Shown one piece after another: positions 1-7,588 of a stretch of DNA of 20,261 bases. The DNA is from Bacillota bacterium (GTDB lineage Bacteria; Bacillota; Clostridia; Christensenellales; Aristaeellaceae). Positions within the stretch are counted from its first letter, which is position 1. Every line of letters starts with the position of its first letter. Location of the stretch: assembly GCA_019137115.1 (NCBI GenBank), contig JAGVSV010000172.1:1-20261 (forward strand), written 5' to 3'. Below the pieces are notes generated by a model. It saw only the letters and a program-made list of their open reading frames with translations, was not told where the DNA came from and did not search any database. The translations under genes were made by a program, and so were the position numbers.

Positions 1-1
1 C

Positions 2-1948
2 GTCTCCAACAACCTGTCCTCCCTGCAGTATTACGCCTCGCCGATTCCGTGGGGCGGCACCACCACCAACGTGCAGGCCAATGTGCTGGTCCAATATGTG
101 AGCAATGCCGGCCACGCGTTCTACAGCGAGTATGTGCGCGTGGCGTATGGCACCAATTATGTGTCCGCCAATGACACGCGCGTGCCGGCGGGCTATGTGC
201 TGTCCAGCCCGCGCACGGCTACCGTCACGGTCAGCGCACAGGGCGCGGTCACCCCCACGGTGGTGCAGTTTGTCTATGCCCCCAGCGTCACCCCGGCGCC
301 CGCACCGCAGGTGCAGTACGTCACGGTGCCTGTGTATTACAAAGACCTGTACGGCGCCACGCTGAACACCGACTATGCCTACCTGGGCGTGGGCAGCCGC
401 TTGATCACCGCCAACAACGCGCTGGTGCCGGCGGATTATCGCCTGGTGGGCGCCAAGGACGCCGTGGTGTCCGTGTCCGCGCAGGGCGTGGCGAGCCCCT
501 CCAGCGTAACGTTCCTGTACACCCGCTCGGCGGTCACGCCGCCGCCCACACAGACGGCCAGCGCCGTGGTGCCGGTGTACTACCGCACCAACACTGGCGC
601 GGTGCTCAACACTGCCTATGTGACCGTAGTTTCCGGCAACAACACGATCACCGCCAACAACATGCTGGTGCCGGCAGGCTATGTGATTTCCGGCGCGTCC
701 AGCGCGCTGGTGTATGTGTCCCCAACTGGGATCGCCACCCCCAACAGCGTTACCTTTACCTATGTGCAGGCAACCACTGCGCCGCCGTCGGTGACCGCCA
801 CGGTGCCGGTGTACTACCAGGACACCAAGGGCAACCTGCTCAAATCCGTCTACGTGCAGGCCGGATATGGCACCACCACGGTTTACGCGAATGACGCCAA
901 TGTGCCGGCCGGATACACCCTGACCGGCAGCCGCAGCGCCAATGTGACGGTGGCGGCCAACGGCACGGCCACGCCCAGCTCGGTGACATTCGTCTACCGG
1001 CCTGGCGTGACGGCGGTGGTGCCCGTCAGCTATGTAGCCGAGGACGGCACCACCCTGCACACCGAAAACGTTACGCTCAGCTACGGCAGCAACGCGGTGT
1101 CCGCCAATGACGCCAGGGTGCCCGCGGGCTATACGCTGGTCAGCGCCCGCAGCGTGGCGGTGAACGTCTCTGACAACGGCACGGCCAACCCCGCGTCCGT
1201 CACCTTCACGTACCGCGCCCCCGCGCCGCCGGTAAGCGTCAACGTGCCGGTCATCTACAAGAACCAGGACGGCGCGCAGCTGGCGAGCCTCACCGTATTG
1301 GTCAGCAGCGCCGCGCCCACCCAGGTCAAGGCGGACCCCGCCAACGCACCCGCAGGCTATGTGCTGACCAGCCCTTCCTCGATCACCGTCACGGTCAGCC
1401 CGGACGGCACCGCGCGCCCGGCGCAGGTGGAGTTCACCTACCAGGATCCCTCCACCATCGTGGAGCCGCAGTATTTGCCTACGTACATTAAGGGCAAGCT
1501 GAAGGATGGCAACTATGAGGTGTATACCGGTCCCGGACCGGGCTACTGGCGCAACGGCAGCGCATCTGCCGGGTCAAAAAGCGGCACCTGTCAGTTCTAC
1601 GGAACCGTTGGGGATTGGGTGATGTTCGGCTACGGCCTGAGCAACGGCAAATACCGCATCGGGTATATCACCCGGGCTGCGGTGCCGGACGATATCCTGG
1701 CTCAGCTGACCGAGTTGGTTTTGACCCGCATGCCGCGCAAGACCACGGGTTCGGTGTACTTTACCGATGACCCCGTCATCGGCGGCGACCGGGACACCAA
1801 CCGCATGGAATATTATGGCAACGCGGGCGTGCCAGTCAATGTGCTGGCATGGCGGCGCGACAATGACAACTTCTGGGCCTATGTGGAAATCGAAAACTTC
1901 CGCGATGGCAAGCCCGCCTGGGGCTTCGTGGCCCGCCGCAAACTGTAA
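2..1948 (+). CDS. Repeat-rich surface-type protein with SH3-like C-terminus (5' partial)
   Basis: The frame is open from the window edge, so the N-terminus and any signal peptide lie upstream; the GTG at 71 is only an internal valine. Counting from that codon, six repeats of about 70-80 residues occupy roughly residues 4-70, 82-151, 165-231, 242-309, 314-381 and 389-457. Each has the pattern V-P-V-x-Y-x(3-4)-G, a central A-N-(D/N)...V-P-A-G-Y, and a closing V-T-F-x-Y, separated by short Pro/Thr/Ala linkers. This resembles MucBP-like beta-rich repeats of Gram-positive surface proteins. Residues 466-625 look like one or two SH3-like domains (a YTGPGPGYWR segment, then GDWVMFGYG, and a final WGFVARRKL). 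There is no LPXTG motif or C-terminal membrane anchor. A role in wall binding or adhesion is inferred; the ligand is unknown. The gene ends 15 bases before a terminator hairpin. Confidence 0.75.
   Translation, partial: VSNNLSSLQYYASPIPWGGTTTNVQANVLVQYVSNAGHAFYSEYVRVAYGTNYVSANDTRVPAGYVLSSPRTATVTVSAQGAVTPTVVQFVYAPSVTPAPAPQVQYVTVPVYYKDLYGATLNTDYAYLGVGSRLITANNALVPADYRLVGAKDAVVSVSAQGVASPSSVTFLYTRSAVTPPPTQTASAVVPVYYRTNTGAVLNTAYVTVVSGNNTITANNMLVPAGYVISGASSALVYVSPTGIATPNSVTFTYVQATTAPPSVTATVPVYYQDTKGNLLKSVYVQAGYGTTTVYANDANVPAGYTLTGSRSANVTVAANGTATPSSVTFVYRPGVTAVVPVSYVAEDGTTLHTENVTLSYGSNAVSANDARVPAGYTLVSARSVAVNVSDNGTANPASVTFTYRAPAPPVSVNVPVIYKNQDGAQLASLTVLVSSAAPTQVKADPANAPAGYVLTSPSSITVTVSPDGTARPAQVEFTYQDPSTIVEPQYLPTYIKGKLKDGNYEVYTGPGPGYWRNGSASAGSKSGTCQFYGTVGDWVMFGYGLSNGKYRIGYITRAAVPDDILAQLTELVLTRMPRKTTGSVYFTDDPVIGGDRDTNRMEYYGNAGVPVNVLAWRRDNDNFWAYVEIENFRDGKPAWGFVARRKL
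77..1441 (+). repeat. Six tandem protein-level repeats
   Basis: Six consecutive coding units of about 210-245 bases encode the beta-rich repeats of the surface protein. They are recognisable by the recurring VPAGY core and the V-T-F-x-Y end. Unit 6 is the most diverged (core NAPAGY). Sequence differs between units at both DNA and protein level, so this is an old duplication rather than a recently amplified tandem array. Confidence 0.7.
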
Positions 1949-1963
1949 TACCGACCCAAAACC

Positions 1964-1999
1964 AAAGCCCGCGCTTTCCGAAACGAAGGCGCGGGCTTT
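1964..1999. terminator. Bidirectional terminator between convergent genes
   Basis: An 11-bp perfect stem (AAAGCCCGCGC at 1964-1974, its complement at 1989-1999) surrounds a 14-base loop. It lies between the ends of the surface-protein gene and the leftward DUF2156 gene. The A/T ends of the stem give short T runs on either strand, so it can serve both genes. Confidence 0.75.
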
Positions 2000-2015
2000 C
2001 CATTTCCACGGATTG

Positions 2016-2912
2016 TTACAGCGTGTCGCCGATCAGCCGCCCGCAATACTTGGTCACCAGCCGCACTGGATCATACGACAGTTTGGCGCGGCGAAGCCCC
2101 TCGTCGCCGGCGTCATCCTCGCGGTTGACATACGTATAGCCCTCAAAATGCGCCTCGGCGAACAGCTGGTTGATCATCTGGTACGCGCCGGGGTAGGCGT
2201 CCAGCGCCTTTTCAATGTGCATTAAATATGTGGTGTCGTTCAGCGGCTCGCCCAGCGTAAAGGCCACCACCTTTTCGCCCACGCGCAGCAGGCCGCCGTC
2301 CACCGGCAGGTCAAAATAGTTGTGCAGCACCTGGTCCACCGCGTTTTCCTCCCTGGTCAGGCTTTCGGTCTGGTAGCCGTAGTTTTCCTCGCACCACAGC
2401 CTGTCCATTTCGTGCACTTCGCGGATGTTGTTTTTGGTGATCGGCTCATACCGGTAGTCCCGGAAGGTCGACATGAACCGGTTGATGTGGTTGCGCTTGG
2501 AGGACAGCTTCTTGCCGCGCAGGGTGATCAGGCTTTCGGCGGTGTAGAGATAGTCCGCCTGGCTGCGGTCGGGCGCGATGTCAAACTTGCCGGGATACGC
2601 CTTTTCCAGCTGCTCCTTGTGCTCGTCCAGCAGCACCCAGAAAGCAAGCCCCGCCCCGCGGGCTTTGGCGTCCTCATACAGCGCCTCGATGTACGGCTCA
2701 ATGGGCCCCGGCCCGTCCGGATACAGATACATCGGGTCATCCGGGTCGGAGACCACGATCAGGCGCCCCATGTGTTCAGCTGCCTGCAAGCGATAGGCGT
2801 GCCGCCACATATACAAAGACGTGAAGTTGTACTCCAGCGCGCCCCGGCTGGACTGCTGGAGCAGTGTGGTCATCCAGTCGCGGTCCTGGATGCGGAGGGG
2901 ATTGAAGGTCAA
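2016..2912 (-). CDS. DUF2156 (MprF C-terminal-like, GNAT-fold) protein
   Basis: The protein matches the stand-alone DUF2156 family, related to the C-terminal aminoacyl-transfer domain of phosphatidylglycerol lysyltransferase MprF. Diagnostic stretches are the C-terminal YVNREDDAGDEGLRRAKLSY, the preceding GEKVVAFTLGE, and K(L)SSKRNHINRF in the middle. Family members are usually about 290-300 residues. A TTG start at 2912 gives 298 residues beginning M-T-F-N-P-L. The frame stays open to 3041, but that would place the start upstream of the apparent promoter. A GTG at 2930 and an ATG at 2873 are alternatives, and none has a good ribosome site, so the start is uncertain. Substrate is unknown. It is divergently transcribed from the sufC-like gene, with mirrored -10 boxes between them. 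Confidence 0.8.
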   Translation of the reverse strand: MTFNPLRIQDRDWMTTLLQQSSRGALEYNFTSLYMWRHAYRLQAAEHMGRLIVVSDPDDPMYLYPDGPGPIEPYIEALYEDAKARGAGLAFWVLLDEHKEQLEKAYPGKFDIAPDRSQADYLYTAESLITLRGKKLSSKRNHINRFMSTFRDYRYEPITKNNIREVHEMDRLWCEENYGYQTESLTREENAVDQVLHNYFDLPVDGGLLRVGEKVVAFTLGEPLNDTTYLMHIEKALDAYPGAYQMINQLFAEAHFEGYTYVNREDDAGDEGLRRAKLSYDPVRLVTKYCGRLIGDTL

Positions 2913-2961
2913 GAGGGGAACGCAAATCACCCGTTTCTGTGGAATCGGCGGAAACGCCGTG

Positions 2962-3016
2962 CCGCGATTATACCATGCCGGCGATTTCTGCGGCGCGTTC
3001 TGTGGTATAATCGCGG
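2962..3016. promoter_or_regulatory. Symmetrical divergent promoter with 14-bp inverted repeat
   Basis: CCGCGATTATACCA at 2962-2975 is mirrored exactly by TGGTATAATCGCGG at 3003-3016, with 27 bases between. Each arm contains an extended -10 element (TGG-TATAAT), one firing left into the DUF2156 gene and one right into sufC. Neither has a clear -35 hexamer at the expected distance, which fits promoters that depend on the extended -10. The mirrored GC flank (CCGCG) continues beyond the -10 itself and might bind a dimeric regulator; that is inference. Confidence 0.7.
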
Positions 3017-3062
3017 GGGAAATATCGCGTGTATTTTTCACGCGTTTCAGGGAGGGAGCGAA

Positions 3063-3785
3063 TTGCTCGAAATCAAGAACGTAGGCTGGACGCTGTCGGA
3101 CGGCGCGGAGATTTTAAAGGATGTGTCCGTGAAGATCGGCGATGGTAAACTGGTGGTCATCACCGGCCCCAATGGCGGCGGCAAAACTACGCTGGCCAAG
3201 GTGATCGCCGGGCTGATCCAGCCCACCTCCGGCAGCATCTGGATGGATGGCAAGGACATATCCAATATGGACATCACCCAACGCGCGCAGGCAGGCATCA
3301 GCTATGGCTTTCAGCAGCCGGTGCGCTTCAAGGGGCTGACCGTGCGCGAGCTGATGGAGCTGTCCGCCGGGCAGGAGCTGGACATGGACGGCCTGTGCGA
3401 CCTGCTGGGCAAGGTGGGCCTGTGCACGGTGGACTATATCGACCGCGATGTGGATGCCAGCCTGTCCGGCGGCGAAATCAAGCGCGTCGAAATTGCCAGT
3501 GTATTGGCGCGTGGCACGCGCGTGCTCATTTTTGACGAGCCCGAAGCAGGCATCGACCTTTGGAGCTTCAACGGTCTGGTCACTGCCTTTGAGGCATTGA
3601 AGGACAACCAGCACACGATGATCATCATCTCCCACCAGGAGCGCATTCTGGAGATCGCCGACGACATCATCGTGATGGCCAACGGCACCATCCGCTTGAG
3701 CGGGCCTAAGGACGAGGTGCTGCCGAAACTGTTGGACAGCGAGGTTGCAGGCTATTGCCCGGTGGGCAGGAAGGTCCCCGCATGA
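3063..3785 (+). CDS. sufC: SufC-type Fe-S cluster assembly ATPase (SmsC-like)
   Basis: A 240-residue cytoplasmic ABC ATPase of the SufC family, which powers the SufB/SufD scaffold during iron-sulfur cluster assembly. The protein shows Walker A GPNGGGKTT (residues 35-43), Q-loop around 84-85, signature LSGGE (134-138), Walker B VLIFDEP (154-160) followed by EAGIDLWSF, and the switch histidine at 191. The SufC-type LSGGEIKRVEIA after the signature separates it from transport ATPases. The TTG start at 3063 is chosen because GGAGGGAG lies just upstream at 3051-3058 and the protein then begins with the usual L-E-I-K-N; the longer open frame upstream is a GC-rich artefact. It overlaps the next gene by ATGA. 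No sufS, sufU or sufD is adjacent, matching the minimal SUF-like (SMS) arrangement known in anaerobes. Confidence 0.9.
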   Translation: MLEIKNVGWTLSDGAEILKDVSVKIGDGKLVVITGPNGGGKTTLAKVIAGLIQPTSGSIWMDGKDISNMDITQRAQAGISYGFQQPVRFKGLTVRELMELSAGQELDMDGLCDLLGKVGLCTVDYIDRDVDASLSGGEIKRVEIASVLARGTRVLIFDEPEAGIDLWSFNGLVTAFEALKDNQHTMIIISHQERILEIADDIIVMANGTIRLSGPKDEVLPKLLDSEVAGYCPVGRKVPA

Positions 3786-4702
3786 ACAAGATCACCGAAA
3801 AGCTGCTGGGCATCGTGGCCGGGTATACCGGCAAGTTCGACGGCGCTTTCAACATCCGTGAGGATGGCGGGTGCGCCGGGCGGCAATCCACGGAAAACAT
3901 CAAAATCCTGCCGCACCGCGAGGGCAAGCCCGGCCTCGAGATCCACGTGGCGCCCGGCACGCGGGACGAGCGGGTGTTTATCCCCGCCTGCGTTACCAAG
4001 GGCGACGTGGACGACCTGACATACAACGACTTTTATATCGGCGACGGCGCCCGCGTTATGATCGTGGCCGGGTGCGGCGTGCACACCGATGATGAAGGTG
4101 AGGCCAGGCACAACGGCATCCACCGGTTCATGATCGGCCGCGGCGCGCATGTCACCTATGACGAAAAGCACATCGGCACCGGCACGGGGGAGGGCGCGCG
4201 GCGCATCAACCCGGTCACCGTTGCCACGCTGGCAGAGGATTCGTCCTTGACGATGGACACCGTGCAGTTGGGCGGCGTGAACTCCACCGTCCGCAAGACC
4301 GAAGCCACGCTGGCCGCACGCTCTCGCCTGATCATCCGCGAACGCTTGATGACCGACGGGGACGAGACCGCCGAATCCGACTTTGCGGTGATGCTGGAGG
4401 GCGATGATTCCGGCGCGGACGTGGTGTCCCGCTCGGTGGCCAAAGGCCGCTCCCGGCAGTCGTTTGTATCAAAACTCGTGGGCAACGCACGGTGCACCGG
4501 GCACTCCGCGTGCGACGCGATCCTGGCCGACCAGGCCGTTGTCACCGCCGCGCCCCAGCTGGATGCCTACAACGAGGAAGCCTCCCTGATCCACGAAGCC
4601 GCCATCGGCAAGATCGCCGGCGAGCAGATTTTGAAGCTGCGCACCCTGGGCTTGTCTGAAGAGGAAGCCGAGAACCGCATCATACAGGGGTTCCTGAAGT
4701 AA
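3782..4702 (+). CDS. sufB: SufB/SufD-family Fe-S cluster scaffold (SmsB-like)
   Basis: A 306-residue member of the SufB/SufD family. The C-terminal core carries CTGHSACDAIL and then HEAAIGKIAGEQ...GLSEEEAENRIIQGFL, the standard end of SufB/SufD proteins. It is much shorter than E. coli SufB (about 495 residues) and lacks its N-terminal extension, as expected for the minimal SmsB form. Several cysteines (GCAGRQ, PACVTK, AGCGVH, ARCTGH) are candidate cluster or persulfide ligands, but I cannot say which act. The ATG at 3782 overlaps the sufC stop as ATGA, giving translational coupling and a SufC-SufB-type complex. Being the only scaffold at the locus, it probably forms a homodimer with two SufC subunits (inference). 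Confidence 0.87.
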   Translation: MNKITEKLLGIVAGYTGKFDGAFNIREDGGCAGRQSTENIKILPHREGKPGLEIHVAPGTRDERVFIPACVTKGDVDDLTYNDFYIGDGARVMIVAGCGVHTDDEGEARHNGIHRFMIGRGAHVTYDEKHIGTGTGEGARRINPVTVATLAEDSSLTMDTVQLGGVNSTVRKTEATLAARSRLIIRERLMTDGDETAESDFAVMLEGDDSGADVVSRSVAKGRSRQSFVSKLVGNARCTGHSACDAILADQAVVTAAPQLDAYNEEASLIHEAAIGKIAGEQILKLRTLGLSEEEAENRIIQGFLK

Positions 4703-4710
4703 CGTAGCGA

Positions 4711-4748
4711 TAAAAGGAACAGGCGGACCCATCGTGGCCCGCCTGTTC
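4711..4748 (-). terminator. Terminator hairpin, mainly for the leftward operon
   Basis: A 10-bp perfect stem, GAACAGGCGG at 4717-4726 and its complement at 4739-4748, sits between the convergent sufB-like and URO-D-like genes. Read on the minus strand it is followed by CCTTTTA, a short T tract, 12 bases beyond the URO-D stop. On the plus strand there is no T run, so termination of the suf pair here would be weaker. Confidence 0.65.
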
Positions 4749-4759
4749 TGCGTCAGGGG

Positions 4760-5827
4760 CTACCGCGCGGACAGCACCCTTTTCGCCAGATCCTCCTCGC
4801 CGCGCCGCACATGGCCGTTGAAGTACAAGCCATGCTTGATGTACTTGGCCACCTCGAGAAACCCTTCGCACGAGCCGATCACCCAACTGCGCTTGCCGGC
4901 GTCCTCGACGCGCCGGTATACGTCCAGCCAATACTCCGCCGTTGGCTGCCCGTCGCCGTACACCCACTGGATGGCGCGCAGGGCGGGCTCGCCTAACAGC
5001 TTGGGCAGGTGAATCAGCTGCCCGATGCCATCCAGGTGGTAGATCACATCATGCAGCCGCGCCATCTGGCGCTGCAGCGAGGGCAGCACGAACCGGTCAA
5101 AGTGCTCCGGACTGATCATGTAGCAAAAATCGCTCTGCAGGATGTAGGAAGGCTGGTCCGACCACAGGCTGCTCCAGTCGGCATAGCCCTGCCCGGACTG
5201 TTGGAGCGTCCCGGAAAAATCATCATACGCCGCGTGCCAGGCGTCCTCCGCTTCCCGCACCAGGCGGTCCACTTCCTCCGGGGCGTCGTACAGGTCGGTC
5301 AACAGGTTTTCCGTGCCGCGGAAGGACGCGATCACGTCCAGCACGCCGCCCAGGTCGGGCATGCCCATCGTGACCAGATTGCCCCAGCGCGCTTGCCCGG
5401 CGCGGTAGATGGCCTTGATCCGCTGCGTCCACTTGTTGTCCGGGTCATACCGAATGGAAATTTCCTCAACCGGCAGATCATCGGGCGGGAAGAACCACAC
5501 CGCGCCCGAGGAATTGTCCAGCACTGCGCCGCACATGGCGGCCAGCACGCCGGGGCCAAAGGCGGTCATGTCCACCAGCGGGTAGGCGTCGCCCAGATAC
5601 TGCTGCCGGCCAAGGTGCGCGTCCCAGGCGTCGATGACCTGCTCGGGGGTCACCGAAAAATCCGCGCAGTTGGCCTGCGACAGCAACGGCGCTTCCGCAG
5701 GGCGCGCCTCGCCGTGCGCGTCGACTACCGTCAGCCGCACCAGCGGGCGATCCAGCGTGCCGTCCCACCAGGCGCGGTAGATGGGCGTGAGCGCCTGCTT
5801 GCGCGTCAGCGTAAAATCAATCGCCAT
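4760..5827 (-). CDS. URO-D superfamily protein (uroporphyrinogen decarboxylase / methyltransferase-like)
   Basis: A 355-residue protein of the uroporphyrinogen decarboxylase superfamily. This superfamily also contains corrinoid-linked methyltransferases (MtaA/MtbA/CmuA type) and many uncharacterised members. Support comes from the C-terminal half: YHLDGIGQLIHLPKLL, then AIQWVYGDGQPTAEYW, and the closing FNGHVRRGEEDLAKRV. The N-terminus is not that of a classical heme-pathway HemE, and no heme genes are nearby, so a heme role is unlikely. The ATG at 5827 overlaps the stop of the upstream isomerase gene as TGATG; the frame extends further upstream but inside that gene. Coupling to a sugar isomerase/epimerase suggests a catabolic or methyl-transfer role that I cannot define. 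The gene uses a TAG stop followed closely by a hairpin. Confidence 0.75.
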   Translation of the reverse strand: MAIDFTLTRKQALTPIYRAWWDGTLDRPLVRLTVVDAHGEARPAEAPLLSQANCADFSVTPEQVIDAWDAHLGRQQYLGDAYPLVDMTAFGPGVLAAMCGAVLDNSSGAVWFFPPDDLPVEEISIRYDPDNKWTQRIKAIYRAGQARWGNLVTMGMPDLGGVLDVIASFRGTENLLTDLYDAPEEVDRLVREAEDAWHAAYDDFSGTLQQSGQGYADWSSLWSDQPSYILQSDFCYMISPEHFDRFVLPSLQRQMARLHDVIYHLDGIGQLIHLPKLLGEPALRAIQWVYGDGQPTAEYWLDVYRRVEDAGKRSWVIGSCEGFLEVAKYIKHGLYFNGHVRRGEEDLAKRVLSAR

Positions 5828-6750
5828 CAGGCCACACCCGCGCGCGCTGCGGCAACCCGTTCCACAAACATGCGTCCGGTGGCGGACAGCAGCGTCAGAC
5901 ACTCATTCCACAGGGGCTTGGGGAACGTACCCAGCGTGTTGAATGTCTCAAAGCTCATTACGCCGTCATAGCCGGTTTCGCCCAGCGCGGTTAAAAAACC
6001 ATCCCAGTCGATTAGCCCCATATACGGGTGCAGGTGCTTATCGTCCAGCCCGTCATTGTCGTGCACATGCAGCGCTTCCAGCCGGTGGCCCAGCACGCGC
6101 ACATAGCGCCCCACATCCTGTGAGCACAGCTGCGCATGCCCGGTGTCCAGGCAGAAGGCATACAGCTTGTCCTGCGCCAGATCGTTCAGGTCATCGATAT
6201 AGCGCACAGCGTCATGCGGATCGGCGCACACCGACGCCATTACGCGGCCGCGGTGCTTGGTAAACATGTTCTCCAGGCAGCATGTCACGTTGTATTTGCG
6301 CAGCGCGGGCGCCAGGCCCAGGTACAGCGCCCTGTTGATCGCCCATTCCTGCTCCGGGGTCAGCCCCTCGGCATACGCCAGGTATGCCGGATGCACAATG
6401 ATGTGCGTGGCGCCCAGCGCGTGGGTAGCCGCCACGCTCATGGACAGCGCCTGCATCAGGCTTTCCTGCGCGTCCGCGTCCTTCACATAGCAGGGGAACG
6501 GCGCGTGCACCTGATGGATGCCGATGCCATGCCGCTCGGCCGCCTTGCGCGCGGGGGCGTAGAAATCCATGACTTCCTTCTCGCTCCGGTAAAAGATGCC
6601 GCTCCTGCGCCCGGCCAGGATGTCGTTGCCGGACAGCTCATGGTCGATGTTGTAGTCCACCGATTCGATGCCGCATGCCCGCAGCGTCCGGAAGCCTTCC
6701 TCCACGCCCAGTTCATCCATGATGGGGGCCGATTGTACGCCAATTTTCAT
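5827..6750 (-). CDS. Sugar phosphate isomerase/epimerase-like TIM-barrel protein
   Basis: A 307-residue member of the xylose-isomerase-like TIM-barrel superfamily (AP endonuclease 2 fold). Successive barrel-strand motifs are visible: HQVHAPF, IIVHPAY, CCLEN, FCLDTGHAQL and LHVHDNDG with D-D-K-H-L-H-P, ending in DWDGFLTAL and MSFETF. The His, Glu and Asp residues in these motifs are the expected divalent-metal ligands. Substrate cannot be read from the sequence. The ATG at 6750 has GGAAAGG seven bases upstream and follows the ZIP gene's final stop by 15 bases. The gene overlaps the URO-D-like gene downstream. The three form one leftward operon. Confidence 0.82.
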   Translation of the reverse strand: MKIGVQSAPIMDELGVEEGFRTLRACGIESVDYNIDHELSGNDILAGRRSGIFYRSEKEVMDFYAPARKAAERHGIGIHQVHAPFPCYVKDADAQESLMQALSMSVAATHALGATHIIVHPAYLAYAEGLTPEQEWAINRALYLGLAPALRKYNVTCCLENMFTKHRGRVMASVCADPHDAVRYIDDLNDLAQDKLYAFCLDTGHAQLCSQDVGRYVRVLGHRLEALHVHDNDGLDDKHLHPYMGLIDWDGFLTALGETGYDGVMSFETFNTLGTFPKPLWNECLTLLSATGRMFVERVAAARAGVA

Positions 6751-6765
6751 GGTATCGCCTTTCCG

Positions 6766-7548
6766 CTATCCAAGCGCCACGTCTAAAATCATCATCACCG
6801 TAAACCCAACCGCAAAACCGATGATGCCGATGTTGCTGTGCGTCCCTTCCTGCAATTGCGGCACCAGCTCCTCCACCACCACGTACATCATGGCGCCGGC
6901 CGCGAACGCCAGCAGATAGGGGAGGATGGGCACCATGATGTGCGTAAGCGCCACCGTGGCAAACGCCGCCAGCGGCTCCACCACGCCGTACGCCTTGCAT
7001 GCCATAACGGCCTAATTGCGGGACATGCCGATGCTGCGCAGCGGCATGGAGATGATCGCGCCCTCCGGAAAGTTCTGGATGGCGATACCGATGGCCAGCG
7101 CCAGCGCAGAGGAAAACGTAATGCCCGCGCTACCCTCAATCAGGCCCGCGAACACCACGCCCACCGCCATGCCCTCCGGAATGTTGTGCAGGGTGACCGC
7201 CAGCATCAGCATGGTGTTCTTTCGCGCGTGCACGTGGATGCCCTCCGGCTCATCGCCCGGCGCGTGCAGGTGGGGGATCAGCGTGTCCAGCAGCAGCAGG
7301 AACAGGATGCCCAGCATGAAGCCAACGGACGGGGGCATCCAGCCCGGCACGCCCAGCTCGACGGATTTGTCAATGGCGGGTAGCAGAAGCGACCACACCG
7401 ATGCCGCCACCATCACGCCGGAGGCAAAGCCCACCAGCATTTTGTGGATGCTGGGGCGTATATCGTTCTTGAGCACCAGCACCATGGAGGCGCCCAGCGT
7501 GGTGCCAAGCAGCGGGATGAGGATCGCCAGCGTAATGGGGAGCGTCAT
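6766..7548 (-). pseudogene. ZIP-family metal transporter interrupted by in-frame TAG
   Basis: A 260-codon ZIP (GufA/ZupT-like) divalent-metal transporter gene, intact in reading frame except for one TAG at codon 179 (7012-7014). ZIP proteins carry zinc, manganese or iron into the cytoplasm. The first part has the TM4 motif HNIPEG (121-126), the TM5 motif QNFPEGAIISMPLR (from 158) and a His-containing loop (HLHAPGD...IHVHARK, 93-109). After the stop the same frame continues with GVVEPLA, the typical TM6 start, through several hydrophobic segments to ILDVALG. The ATG at 7548 follows GGAGGT with proper spacing. As read, the product would be a 178-residue fragment lacking the last membrane helices. 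Possible explanations are a nonsense mutation, two small indels, a sequencing error, or readthrough/re-initiation (an ATG lies at 7005). TAG ends two genes in this operon normally, so general code reassignment is unlikely. Confidence 0.82.
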
Positions 7549-7588
7549 ACGGTACCTCCGGCAGGTTAGTTGTTGGGATTTCTCCCAC

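Noticed and set aside
77..1441. CRISPR or recent DNA tandem repeat
   Set aside because: The periodicity is at the protein level with diverged codons and long units of more than 200 bases, inside a continuous open frame.
2322..3062. Upstream extension of the sufC frame by about 247 codons
   Set aside because: It runs antisense to the DUF2156 gene and across the divergent promoter; the ribosome site and N-terminal homology place the start at 3063.
5009..5971. A 320-codon plus-strand open frame
   Set aside because: It is antisense to the URO-D-like and isomerase genes and its product is a low-complexity Arg/His/Gln-rich shadow.
7012..7014. General reassignment of TAG as a sense codon
   Set aside because: TAG ends the ZIP gene (6766) and the URO-D-like gene (4760) at positions that fit family lengths, one just before a terminator, so TAG still works as a stop here.
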